This document shows positions 24,361-33,875 of a stretch of 64,000 nucleotides of DNA, in pieces. Under the pieces are notes generated by a model, which worked only from the letters and a program-made list of their open reading frames with translations, was not told the origin of the DNA and searched no databases. A program made the position numbers and the translations under genes. The DNA lies in contig NZ_JAAXLS010000004.1 of assembly GCF_012328925.1 (NCBI RefSeq), forward strand, positions 1 to 64,000, written 5' to 3'. The DNA comes from Amycolatopsis acididurans. GTDB taxonomy: Bacteria > Actinomycetota > Actinomycetes > Mycobacteriales > Pseudonocardiaceae. Numbering within the stretch: the first letter of the stretch is position 1; each line of letters begins with the position of its first letter.

Positions 24361-24403
24361 TGGTCGCACGTCCTCCTCTGCCGCGCGGCATTCTAAGCGG
24401 CGC

Positions 24404-27400
24404 TCAGGCGCGCAGTCGCAATCCCTTCGGAGTGGCCCGGAAGCCCGCCTCGCGCAGCACCTCCGCCAGCGCGGACGTCAACGCGTGTTCGCCGTCCGCA
24501 CGCTGCACCGCCAGCTGGCCCAGCCAGCCCTCCCGCACCGCCCGCGACAGCGCATGCGCCGCCGACTTCAGGGCGTCCTCGGTCTCGGTGAACGACAGCA
24601 GCGAACGCCCGCCGCGCTCGACGTACAACGCGGGCACCCCGTCCACGAGCACGACCAGCGCACCCGCCTTACGCGCCGGACGGTGCTTGGTCTCACCGAC
24701 CGGCGGGGGCCAGGCCAGCGCCGCACCATACGGCTGGGCGGGATCGGTGGCCGCCAGCACGATCGACTCGGCCGTGCGCCGCGCACCGGACGAGTCGGAC
24801 AGCGCGCGCAGCCGGTCGACGGCACCCCTGGCCGCGAACTGAGCCGCCCCCAAGCCCTCGATGACATATCCGCGGATGACCTGCCCCGAATCTTCCATCC
24901 CGCGCAGGACCTTGTAGATCCCGGAGAACCCGCCCGTGACGCGCTCGGTCTCCAGCGCACCTCTGGTCAGCACGCCGTGCCGTTCGAGGAACGCCTCGGT
25001 GCGCGCGTACGTGCGGCGGGTCGGGTCGTGCTCGCGTGGTGGCGTGAGCGCCCACCTGCCTGCCACCGTCGGCGGGCCGGTGCGCGAGGGCATCGCCGGC
25101 CGGGCCGCCCGCATGCGCGCATACCGTCCGCGGGGCGTGGACCGCCGGGGCTTGTGCGCCGCACCCCGGCCGGAGACCAGCGCACGCAACGGACCCAGCG
25201 TGTCGCCGGTGACCTGCCCCGCCCACACGAGGTCCCACAGCGCCGTGACCACGTCGGCATCGTTCGGCGGGGTGTCCACCAGCACGGAGGCGCGATCGAC
25301 GAGCTGCCGGAAGAACAGCGCGCCACCCTCCAAAGTGGACACGATCGCGTTGTGGAGCGGGCTGCCGGGTGCGTTTTCCTCGACTTCGGGTAGCAGCAGG
25401 TCCGCCACGTCGGCCGGGGCCAGCGCGAGCCAGCCGTCCCCGCCCGCGAGCGAACCGCAGCCGGCCCATGTGACCTCGCCCGCTGTGGTCAGCTCGTCCA
25501 GCAAAGCCGGGTAGTAGCCGGGCAACCGGCTCGGCAGGATCAGCGACTCGACCGCGCTCGCCGGAAGCGGCGCCCCGGCCAGTTGCTCGATCACGGACAA
25601 CACGTCGTCCGCCGTCGGCGCCGCCCGCATCCTGGCCCCGATGCCGTGCCAGGACGGCAAAAACCGTCCGAGCGCTGCCGGTTCGACCGGTTCCACCTCG
25701 GCCCGGAGCCGCGCCAGCGAAGCACGCCGCAGACGTCGCAGCACCGCGGCGTCGCAGTACTCCACGCCGGCGCCGTGCGAATCGGGATGCCCCACCGGGC
25801 TCAGCTCGCCGCGAACGAGCCGCCCTTGCGCGGTGAGCCGGTCCAGCACCCCGGACACCACCGCCGAACCGAGTCCGAAGCGCTCCGCGACCTGCCGCGC
25901 CGGGAAAGGACCGTGTGTTCGCGCATAGCGAGCGAGCAGATCGCCGAGTGGATCGTCGACGGGTTCGGTGAACGCCTCCGGGATTCCGATCGGCAGCGCC
26001 ACCCCGAGCGCGTCCCGGACACGCCCCGCGTCCTCGATCGCGAGATTGCGTTCCTCGCCCGCGATCCGCACCTTGATCACACGGCGTTGCCCGGCCAGAT
26101 CGTCCAGCCACTCCGGCTCGACACCCCGCGCCGCCGCCTCCTCATCGGACAGGTCACCGAGGAACCGCAACAGGTCCGCCGCGTCCTCGGCGTTCCTGGC
26201 CTGCCGATCCGGCTCCAGCCGTTGCAGTGAACGCTCGACCTCCGCGACGACCTCGGGATCGAGCAGTTCACGGATCGCTTCCGTGCCAAGGAGTTCCGCG
26301 AGCAGCGCCGAGTCCAGCGACAGCGCCGCGGCACGCCGTTCGGCCAGCGGCGCGTCCGTCTCGTACAGGAACATCCCGACGTAGCCGAACATCAGACTGC
26401 GCGCGAACGGTGACGCCGACGGGGTCTCGACATCGACCACCCGCACCCGGCGCGCACGCACGTCGGTCATCAGCTCACGCAGGCCGCCCACGTCGTAGAC
26501 GTCCTGCAGGCATTCCCGCATCGCTTCCAGCACAACGGGAAACCGTTCGTACTTCGACGCCACGGCGAGCAGTTGCGACGCGCGCTGCCGCTGCTGCCAC
26601 AGCGGGGTACGCCGTCGGGGATCACGCCGCGGCAACAGCAACGACCTGGCCGCGCATTCGCGGAACCGGGCGGCGAACAGCGCCGAACTGCCCACTTCCG
26701 CGACGATCAGCTGCTCGACCTCCTCGGGATCGATCAGCACGTCGTCGGGAGTGATCGTGACGTCGGAGCCGTCGAGGTCGAGCGCGTCCGGCAGGCGGAG
26801 CACGATCCCGTCGTCGGAGTGCATGACCTGCGCGTCGACCCCGCGGTTCTCCCGCAGCCGCGCCGCGATCGCCAGCGCCCACGGCGCGTTGACCTGAGCG
26901 CCGAACGGCGAGTGCAGCACGATCCGCCAGTCACCGAGTTCGTCGCGGAACCGTTCGAGCAGGATCGTGCGGTCGTTGGGGATGTGCCGGGTCGCCTGCC
27001 GCTGTTCTTCGAGATAGGTGAGCAGGTTGTCCCGCGCCCGCTCGTCCAGCCCGGCTCGTTCGGCGCGTGCCCGCGCACCGTCGGCGTCCGATGTGGACAG
27101 TTCGCGGACGAACGCGCCCAATGCCCTGCCCAGTTCCAGCGGCCGCCCCGGAGCGTCGCCCTTCCAGAACGGCATACGTGCCGGTTCGCCCGGTGCCGGC
27201 ACGACGATGACCCGGTCGTGCGTGATGTCGGTGATGCGCCACGACGAGGTACCGAGCAGCACGGTGTCCCCCACGCGGGACTCGTACACCATCTCCTCGT
27301 CCAGCTCCCCGACCCTGGACCCGGATTTGCCCTCGTCGCCGGGAGTCATCACGGTGAACAGACCACGGTCGGGAATCGTGCCGCCCGAGGTGACCGCCAG

Positions 27401-29029
27401 CCGCTGCGATCCCGGTCGTCCGCGCAGCTCGCCGTTGACCCGGTCCCACGTGATGCGTGGCCGCAGCTCGCCGAACTCCTCGCTGGGGTACCGCCCGGCG
27501 AGCATGTCCAGCACCGCGTGCAGCGCGTCGTCGGGCAACGCGGCGAACGGCGCCGCCCGCCGCACGGTGGCCCCCAGTTCCTCGACCGACCATGGTTCGA
27601 GCGCGACCATCGAGACCACGTGCTGTGCCAGCACGTCGAGCGGATTGCGCGGATAGCGAACGGCCTCGATGGCGCCCGCGGTCATCCGCTCGGAGACCAC
27701 CGCGCACGAGACCAGATCGCCCCGGAACTTCGGGAACATCACACCGGTGGACACCGCCCCGACGTGGTGCCCCGCGCGCCCGACACGCTGCAACCCCGAC
27801 GCGACCGTGGGCGGCGCCTCGATCTGCACCACAAGGTCCACCGCGCCCATGTCGATGCCGAGCTCGAGCGAGGACGTGGCGACCACGCACGGCAGTTGCC
27901 CGGTCTTCAGTTCTTCTTCGACGCGAGTGCGCTGCTCGCGCGACATCGAACCGTGGTGCGCCTTCGCGATCGTGGGCGCCGCACCCGTGGTGAGGCCCGA
28001 CTGCCCGATCGCCTCGGCCGGATACTGCTGATCCGGCTGGAGTTCGGTCTGCTCGGCGGCCAGTTCGTTGAGGCGCGCGGTGAGCCGCTCGGTCAGCCGC
28101 CGCGAGTTGGCGAACACGATGGTGGAGCGGTGCTGACGGATGAGGTCGAGCACGCGTTCCTCGACCGCGGGCCAGATCGACGGCCGCCGCACCGCCGCGC
28201 CCGAGATCTCCTCCTGCGTGCCGATCCCGCCCTCGGAGGGCAAAGGAAGGGACTCCATCGGGGCGGCCGGGCCGTCGAGGTTCGCCATGTCCTCGACCGG
28301 CACCTCGACCCGGACCTCGATGGTCTTCAACGGTTTCGGCTGCACCACGCGCACCGGACGCGCGCCGCCGAGGAATGCGCCGACCTCGTCGACGGGACGG
28401 ACCGTGGCCGACAGCCCGATCCGCTGCGCCGGCCGCGGCAGCAGCGAGTCCAGCCGCTCCAGCGACAACGCCAGGTGCGCGCCGCGTTTGGTGCCGGCCA
28501 CCGCGTGCACCTCGTCGACGATCACCGTTTCCACCCCGCGCAACGATTCCCGCGCCGAGGACGTGAGGATGAGAAACAGCGACTCCGGCGTGGTGACGAG
28601 GATGTCGGGCGGGGTGCGGTTGAAGGTGCGCCGCTCCGAAGCCGGGGTGTCGCCGGTGCGCATCCCGACGGTGATCTCCGGCGCGGGAAGGCCGAGCCTG
28701 CGGGACGCCTGCGAGATGCCCGCCAGCGGGGCGCGAAGGTTCTTCTGCACGTCCACCGCCAGCGCCTTGAGCGGGGAGACGTACAGCACGCGGCAGCGCC
28801 TGGCCTGCGATTCGGGCGGCGGTCCGACCGCGAGCCGGTCCAGCGCCCAGAGGAACGCCGCGAGCGTCTTGCCCGAGCCGGTGGGCGCGACCACCAGCGC
28901 GTGCTCGCCCGCCTGCGCCGCCTGCCAGGCACCGGCCTGTGCCTCGGTGGGCGCGGCGAAGGCCCCCGTGAACCAGTCCCTGGTCGCGGGGGAGAACGAG
29001 CCGAGCGCGTCACTCACGCCATCCATCAT
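24404..29029 (-). CDS. lhr: Lhr-type ATP-dependent DNA helicase
   Basis: A 1541-residue superfamily 2 helicase. Walker A APTGSGKT is at residues 48-55, DEVH at 172-175, the SAT motif in RIGLSATVRP, and the QRVGRAGH motif VI further on. A long C-terminal part with winged-helix segments follows, as in mycobacterial Lhr (about 1500 residues), a 3'-5' DNA translocase induced by DNA damage there. The start is ATG29029 or the adjacent ATG29026. No SOS box is seen in the 104 bp upstream. It is divergent from the Hsp70 gene. Confidence 0.92.
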   Translation of the reverse strand: MMDGVSDALGSFSPATRDWFTGAFAAPTEAQAGAWQAAQAGEHALVVAPTGSGKTLAAFLWALDRLAVGPPPESQARRCRVLYVSPLKALAVDVQKNLRAPLAGISQASRRLGLPAPEITVGMRTGDTPASERRTFNRTPPDILVTTPESLFLILTSSARESLRGVETVIVDEVHAVAGTKRGAHLALSLERLDSLLPRPAQRIGLSATVRPVDEVGAFLGGARPVRVVQPKPLKTIEVRVEVPVEDMANLDGPAAPMESLPLPSEGGIGTQEEISGAAVRRPSIWPAVEERVLDLIRQHRSTIVFANSRRLTERLTARLNELAAEQTELQPDQQYPAEAIGQSGLTTGAAPTIAKAHHGSMSREQRTRVEEELKTGQLPCVVATSSLELGIDMGAVDLVVQIEAPPTVASGLQRVGRAGHHVGAVSTGVMFPKFRGDLVSCAVVSERMTAGAIEAVRYPRNPLDVLAQHVVSMVALEPWSVEELGATVRRAAPFAALPDDALHAVLDMLAGRYPSEEFGELRPRITWDRVNGELRGRPGSQRLAVTSGGTIPDRGLFTVMTPGDEGKSGSRVGELDEEMVYESRVGDTVLLGTSSWRITDITHDRVIVVPAPGEPARMPFWKGDAPGRPLELGRALGAFVRELSTSDADGARARAERAGLDERARDNLLTYLEEQRQATRHIPNDRTILLERFRDELGDWRIVLHSPFGAQVNAPWALAIAARLRENRGVDAQVMHSDDGIVLRLPDALDLDGSDVTITPDDVLIDPEEVEQLIVAEVGSSALFAARFRECAARSLLLPRRDPRRRTPLWQQRQRASQLLAVASKYERFPVVLEAMRECLQDVYDVGGLRELMTDVRARRVRVVDVETPSASPFARSLMFGYVGMFLYETDAPLAERRAAALSLDSALLAELLGTEAIRELLDPEVVAEVERSLQRLEPDRQARNAEDAADLLRFLGDLSDEEAAARGVEPEWLDDLAGQRRVIKVRIAGEERNLAIEDAGRVRDALGVALPIGIPEAFTEPVDDPLGDLLARYARTHGPFPARQVAERFGLGSAVVSGVLDRLTAQGRLVRGELSPVGHPDSHGAGVEYCDAAVLRRLRRASLARLRAEVEPVEPAALGRFLPSWHGIGARMRAAPTADDVLSVIEQLAGAPLPASAVESLILPSRLPGYYPALLDELTTAGEVTWAGCGSLAGGDGWLALAPADVADLLLPEVEENAPGSPLHNAIVSTLEGGALFFRQLVDRASVLVDTPPNDADVVTALWDLVWAGQVTGDTLGPLRALVSGRGAAHKPRRSTPRGRYARMRAARPAMPSRTGPPTVAGRWALTPPREHDPTRRTYARTEAFLERHGVLTRGALETERVTGGFSGIYKVLRGMEDSGQVIRGYVIEGLGAAQFAARGAVDRLRALSDSSGARRTAESIVLAATDPAQPYGAALAWPPPVGETKHRPARKAGALVVLVDGVPALYVERGGRSLLSFTETEDALKSAAHALSRAVREGWLGQLAVQRADGEHALTSALAEVLREAGFRATPKGLRLRA

Positions 29030-29133
29030 TACGCCACCCACCGACAATTTTCTGACGGGTCCGGCACGCGGCCGGGCCGCGAGCATGGCAGCATCACGTG
29101 CCGACCTGGGTAAATACCTAGAAGGGGGAACCG

Positions 29134-30948
29134 GTGCGGATCCTGTCCGTGGATCTCGGGACGTCCAACACGGTGGCCGTGCTCTCCGCACACGGCATGC
29201 CGCCACGCGTCGTGGAGGTGGACGGATCCGCCACCATGCCCTCGGCGGTCTTCGCGAGCGAGGACGGCACCCTGATGGTCGGCCGCGATGCCGAACGCCG
29301 CGCCCGCCTCGACCCGACCCGCTTCGAACCGAACCCGAAGCGCCGCGTCGACGAACAGACCCTCCTGCTGGGCCAGGACATCGTGCCGGTCAACGAGGCG
29401 CTGGCCGCGGTGCTGCGCCGCGTGCTCGACGAGACCACCCGTCAGCTCGGCGGGGATCCGCCGGACGAGGTCCGGCTGACCCATCCCGCGCAGTGGGGGC
29501 CGGTGCGCCGCAACGTGCTGCTGTCCGCGGCCCGTCTCGCCGGGATCCGCGGCACCATCCACCTGGTTCCCGAACCGGTCGCCGCGGCCGCACACTTCGC
29601 GTCGTTCCCCGGGCGCGCACTCGCTCCCGGCCAGGCACTCGCCGTCTACGACCTCGGCGCGGGCACCTTCGACGTCGCGGTCGTCGGCGCGACCCAGAAC
29701 GGATTCACCGTGCTCGCCGAGGACGGCCTGCCGGACCTGGGCGGGCTCGACGTCGACCAGGCGCTGATGGTGCACGTCGGACGGGAGGTCTCGCACCGCG
29801 ATCCGCAGCGCTGGCAACGGTTACTGCGCCCCGAGTCCACCGCCGACCGGCGTACCCGCCGCGCGCTGCAGGAAGACGTCAAGGCCGCGAAGGAGGCGTT
29901 GTCGCGGCATCCGCAGACCGAGGTCCCGATGCCGGAGCCGTTCACCGACGTACTGGTCACGCGGGGGGAGCTCGAAGCGCTGGTCCGGCCGGCGATGCTA
30001 CGCAGCGTCGAGCTGCTGTCCAGGACGGTGGCCGCCGCCGGGCTCAGCCCGGACCGGCTCGCGGGCATCTACCTCGTCGGCGGATCGAGCAGGCTGCCGC
30101 TGGTCGGGTCGATGATCGCGGAGAAGCTCGGCGTGGTTCCCGCGAGCCTGGACCAGCCGGAGACGGCGGTCGCGCTCGGCGCCCACCACGTGACCGGCGA
30201 CGGGATCAGCATGCGCACCCAGAACGTCGAGGGGCAGGTCGCGGCCACCGGAGCACCCTCGTATCCGCCGCCGCAGGTCGCGTCCATGCCGGGTCCGTAC
30301 CACGGCGGCTACCGGCATCCGGCGCCTTCGAATTTTCCCAGCCTCCCGGTGACGCAGCCGAAGAAGAGCAGGAAAGGGCTGGTCATCGGGGTCGCCGCGG
30401 CCGTTGTGGTGCTGCTCGTGGCGGGGCTGACCTACCTGCTCTGGCCGTCCAGTTCGTCCGCGAGCACCTTCACCGCGCAGCAATGCCAGCAGCCGGGCCA
30501 GGTCGACGGCAAGGGCTTCACCAGCTGCCTGCGCCAGCTCGCCGGAAAGATCGCCGACACCGGCACGTGCGCGGCGGGCGCGGGCAGCGGCGACATCGCA
30601 CCACCGGCGGGACAGAACATCGGCGTGCTCACCACGTGCTCCGCCCCCGCGCTGGCCGGAGCGCAGATCACCTACGTGCACGGCACGTCGGCGGCCGACG
30701 TGAAGGCCTACACCGACCGGCTGCTGGCCTCCGTCGGCGGCGACCAGGTGCAGGCGCAGTGGAAGGGGAACGGGCTGACCGGCAACTATTCCTCGGCCGC
30801 CGGGCAGACCTCCGCGGTGCTGGTGTTCACCGTCGCCGACCGGCCGCTCGCCGGCGTGATCTACCAGAAGGCCGGTGGCGGTCAGGCCCCGCTCACGGCG
30901 TCGAAGCTCGCGGACTACTTCGAACAGACGGTGCAGCCCGGCACGTGA
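29134..30948 (+). CDS. membrane-anchored Hsp70-family protein
   Basis: A 604-residue protein with an Hsp70-like ATPase domain (residues 1-350: LSVDLGTSNTVAVL, VPEPVAAAAHF, YDLGAGTFDVAVVG, YLVGGSSRLPLVG), a Pro/Tyr-rich linker, one transmembrane helix at about 415-435 after KKSRKG, and a 170-residue C-terminal domain with four cysteines predicted outside the membrane. There is no DnaK peptide-binding domain. AGAAGGGGGA precedes the GTG. Similar proteins in actinomycetes have been linked to cell-envelope work, but its role is unknown. Confidence 0.85.
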   Translation: MRILSVDLGTSNTVAVLSAHGMPPRVVEVDGSATMPSAVFASEDGTLMVGRDAERRARLDPTRFEPNPKRRVDEQTLLLGQDIVPVNEALAAVLRRVLDETTRQLGGDPPDEVRLTHPAQWGPVRRNVLLSAARLAGIRGTIHLVPEPVAAAAHFASFPGRALAPGQALAVYDLGAGTFDVAVVGATQNGFTVLAEDGLPDLGGLDVDQALMVHVGREVSHRDPQRWQRLLRPESTADRRTRRALQEDVKAAKEALSRHPQTEVPMPEPFTDVLVTRGELEALVRPAMLRSVELLSRTVAAAGLSPDRLAGIYLVGGSSRLPLVGSMIAEKLGVVPASLDQPETAVALGAHHVTGDGISMRTQNVEGQVAATGAPSYPPPQVASMPGPYHGGYRHPAPSNFPSLPVTQPKKSRKGLVIGVAAAVVVLLVAGLTYLLWPSSSSASTFTAQQCQQPGQVDGKGFTSCLRQLAGKIADTGTCAAGAGSGDIAPPAGQNIGVLTTCSAPALAGAQITYVHGTSAADVKAYTDRLLASVGGDQVQAQWKGNGLTGNYSSAAGQTSAVLVFTVADRPLAGVIYQKAGGGQAPLTASKLADYFEQTVQPGT

Positions 30949-31074
30949 TCACTTGCGGTTGCGCATGTTCCACAGCGCACGCAGGGCCACGACCAGCGCC
31001 GAGACGAGAACCGCGACGGAGGCTACGGCCAGCGCGGTCGACCCCCAGGCCGGGACGTCCTGCTGCGCGAACAC
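30949..31074 (-). CDS. small single-span membrane protein, putative
   Basis: A 41-residue frame starting at GTG31074, VFAQQDVPAWG followed by a hydrophobic helix (TALAVASVAVLVSALVVALRAL) and a basic end NMRNRK. It directly abuts the convergent Hsp70-type gene: the two stops are adjacent with no gap. The strong amphipathic boundary and basic tail look like a real membrane mini-protein; no function is known. The frame could extend upstream but that part looks non-coding. Confidence 0.55.
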   Translation of the reverse strand: MFAQQDVPAWGSTALAVASVAVLVSALVVALRALWNMRNRK

Positions 31075-31203
31075 GCCTTCACAGTAGCTCGTACTGTGCC
31101 GTTCGTTACCGATCCCGCCACAGTCCCGGCTATCCTCGCGTAGCGACGGTCGTGTACTGCTGGGGGTCCGCCTGCTTGTGGCCGGATCAGTAACCTGTAC
31201 TGG

Positions 31204-31398
31204 ATGCGTATCACCATTTTCCGCAGGTTGATGGCCGATGAGTTCGGGTCGCTGCGTGCCGAGACCCTGTCGAAGGATCACGTGCTGAGCTCACTGGGCG
31301 GGCGCACCGTCGACGAGGCGCTGGCCGCCGGCGTCCCGGCGAAGGAGATCTGGCACGAGGTCTGCGAGGCGTTCGACGTGCCGGCCGAGCGCCGCTGA
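31204..31398 (+). CDS. DUF3046 family protein
   Basis: A 64-residue protein, MRITIFRRLMADEFG and ending VPAERR, matching DUF3046, which in actinobacteria is regularly encoded just upstream of recA. The function is unknown. A recA promoter lies in the 210-bp gap that follows, so it is probably transcribed separately from recA. Confidence 0.88.
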   Translation: MRITIFRRLMADEFGSLRAETLSKDHVLSSLGGRTVDEALAAGVPAKEIWHEVCEAFDVPAERR

Positions 31399-31440
31399 GC
31401 GTCCGAAGGCAAAAATCCGCGACCCAAGGTGTGTCACTCC

Positions 31441-31468
31441 TTGCGTCGAACACGTGTTCGGCTATCGT
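31441..31468 (+). promoter_or_regulatory. recA promoter with overlapping SOS box
   Basis: TCGAACACGTGTTCGG at 31446-31461 matches the LexA consensus CGAAC-N4-GTTCG. It lies exactly between TTGCGT (31441-31446) and TATCGT (31463-31468), a 16-bp spaced -35/-10 pair. LexA bound here would exclude RNA polymerase. The gap to the recA start at 31609 is about 140 bp; no other gene is visible in it. Confidence 0.82.
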
Positions 31469-31608
31469 GTTGTCCACACCGGGGTCAACGATCCACAGAT
31501 TGGCCGTCTCGATCTGGAATTGTCGGCCCCCGCCCGTAGTGTCGGGCCCAACAGCTCAAAACACGTCAAAGCAAGCCCCCACAGGCTCCGACCAGCGAGG
31601 TGGAAGTC

Positions 31609-32652
<1,044 letters not shown>

Positions 32653-32768
32653 GTCGGTTCGAGCCTCGGGTGGGGCTCCCTTGGCGGGCGACCTGCGAGT
32701 CGGGTGCGTGACCGGCGCGCTCTCCTTGAGTTGTCTCGCCGCGTTCGCCGGTAACTGTCTGGAGGGGT

Positions 32769-33305
32769 ATGGCTCGGGTGGATCCGGCGGAGCTGTCGCC
32801 GGAGGAGGCGTGGAAGAAGGCGAAGGAGGCCTGCTTCGACCTCCTGGCGATGCGGGCGCGCTCCAAGGACGAGCTCCGGAAAGCGCTGCGGCGTAAGGGT
32901 TTCGACGACGAGCTGAGTGAACGGCTGCTCGGCAAGCTCGACACGTCGGGCCTGATCGATGACGCCGCGTTCGCGGAGCAGTGGGTGCGTGAACGGCACA
33001 CGCACCAGGGCCTCGCGAGGAGCGCGCTCGTCGCGGAACTCAAACGCAAGGGCGTCGATGGAGCAGTGGCGGCGCAGGCAGCGGGCGAGATCGATCGCGA
33101 GTCCGAGGAAGAACGCGCCCGTGTCTTGGTGCGCAAACGCCTCCGCTCGATGACGAGCCTCGACGAGCAGACGGCCACCCGCCGCCTGCTGGGGACGTTG
33201 GGGCGCAAAGGCTACCCGCAGGGCCTCGCCTACGAGGTAGTCCGCGACGAGCTGAAGAAAGCCGGCGCCGAGTCGACCCTCCTGGATGACGCCCTGCCCG
33301 ACTGA
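32769..33305 (+). CDS. recX: RecA regulator RecX
   Basis: RecX of 178 residues, a small helical protein that binds RecA filaments and inhibits their growth. Three-helix repeats are visible: LLAMRARSKDELRKALRRKGF, LDTSGLIDDAAFAEQWVRER and LLGTLGRKGYPQGLAYEVVRDEL. GGAGGGGT precedes the ATG. It follows recA and probably shares its SOS-controlled transcript. Confidence 0.95.
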   Translation: MARVDPAELSPEEAWKKAKEACFDLLAMRARSKDELRKALRRKGFDDELSERLLGKLDTSGLIDDAAFAEQWVRERHTHQGLARSALVAELKRKGVDGAVAAQAAGEIDRESEEERARVLVRKRLRSMTSLDEQTATRRLLGTLGRKGYPQGLAYEVVRDELKKAGAESTLLDDALPD

Positions 33306-33875
33306 TTGCCGCAGAGATCGTCGGCTCGCGACGACCAGCACAAGCTTCTCGCGCGGGTGACCGTTTTTCGCCTACGCGGTGTGCCTCCGCGACCTCGGCG
33401 GGCGGGAAGGTTGTGCCACAGGGAGAAGCGGCCGGACTCGATCGGTTCGCCAATCTCGCGAGCGCGCAGACCGCGCGACCGGTATCGCCGCTGTTCAACC
33501 TCACTCCGTGTTCGCGCGCGCCAACGAAGCCGGCGAGCGTCACGGCGTGCTCCGCGGGTGTAGCAGGCACTTCCGGAAGTGTCGGCTGCACCGACGGCTG
33601 CCGCTCCGCCTCCTTCTCCGGCAATGCTGTTTGCCGCCGGCGTGGTGTCGACGGGTTCGGGAGGGGCCGCGCAGGGCTGGTGCCGTGGGTCCGTCTCCGG
33701 AGGTGTCGCGCAGGGCTGGTGCTGTGGGTCAGTTTCCGGAAGGTGCCGTGCGCCGCTGGCGTTCTGCCTCCGTCTCCGGAGCAACCGCCCACGGCTCGCG
33801 CCTCGTGGGCGCTCGCGGAGGCGCTGTCCGGGCCTGGCGTGCCAACACGACTGGATGCGCTTGAGCCTGGACGGG
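33306..33875. other. 570-bp gap without a convincing gene
   Basis: Frames across this gap on both strands are low-complexity, Arg/Pro/Ala-rich and unlike known proteins. The only structure I see is a three-unit ~40-bp tandem repeat near its right end. It separates recX from a convergent membrane-protein gene. Confidence 0.6.
33668..33787. repeat. ~40-bp tandem repeat, three units
   Basis: Three units start near 33668, 33707 and 33747. The first two share CGCGCAGGGCTGGTG, then TGGGTC, then TTTCCGGA or TCTCCGGA; the third is more diverged. They lie about 90-210 bp downstream of the convergent membrane-protein gene stop. Function unknown. Confidence 0.7.

Noticed and set aside
26573..29113. Plus-strand frame of 846 codons opposite lhr
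   Set aside because: Composition is Arg/Asp/Gln/His-rich with no domain; the minus strand carries complete helicase motifs.
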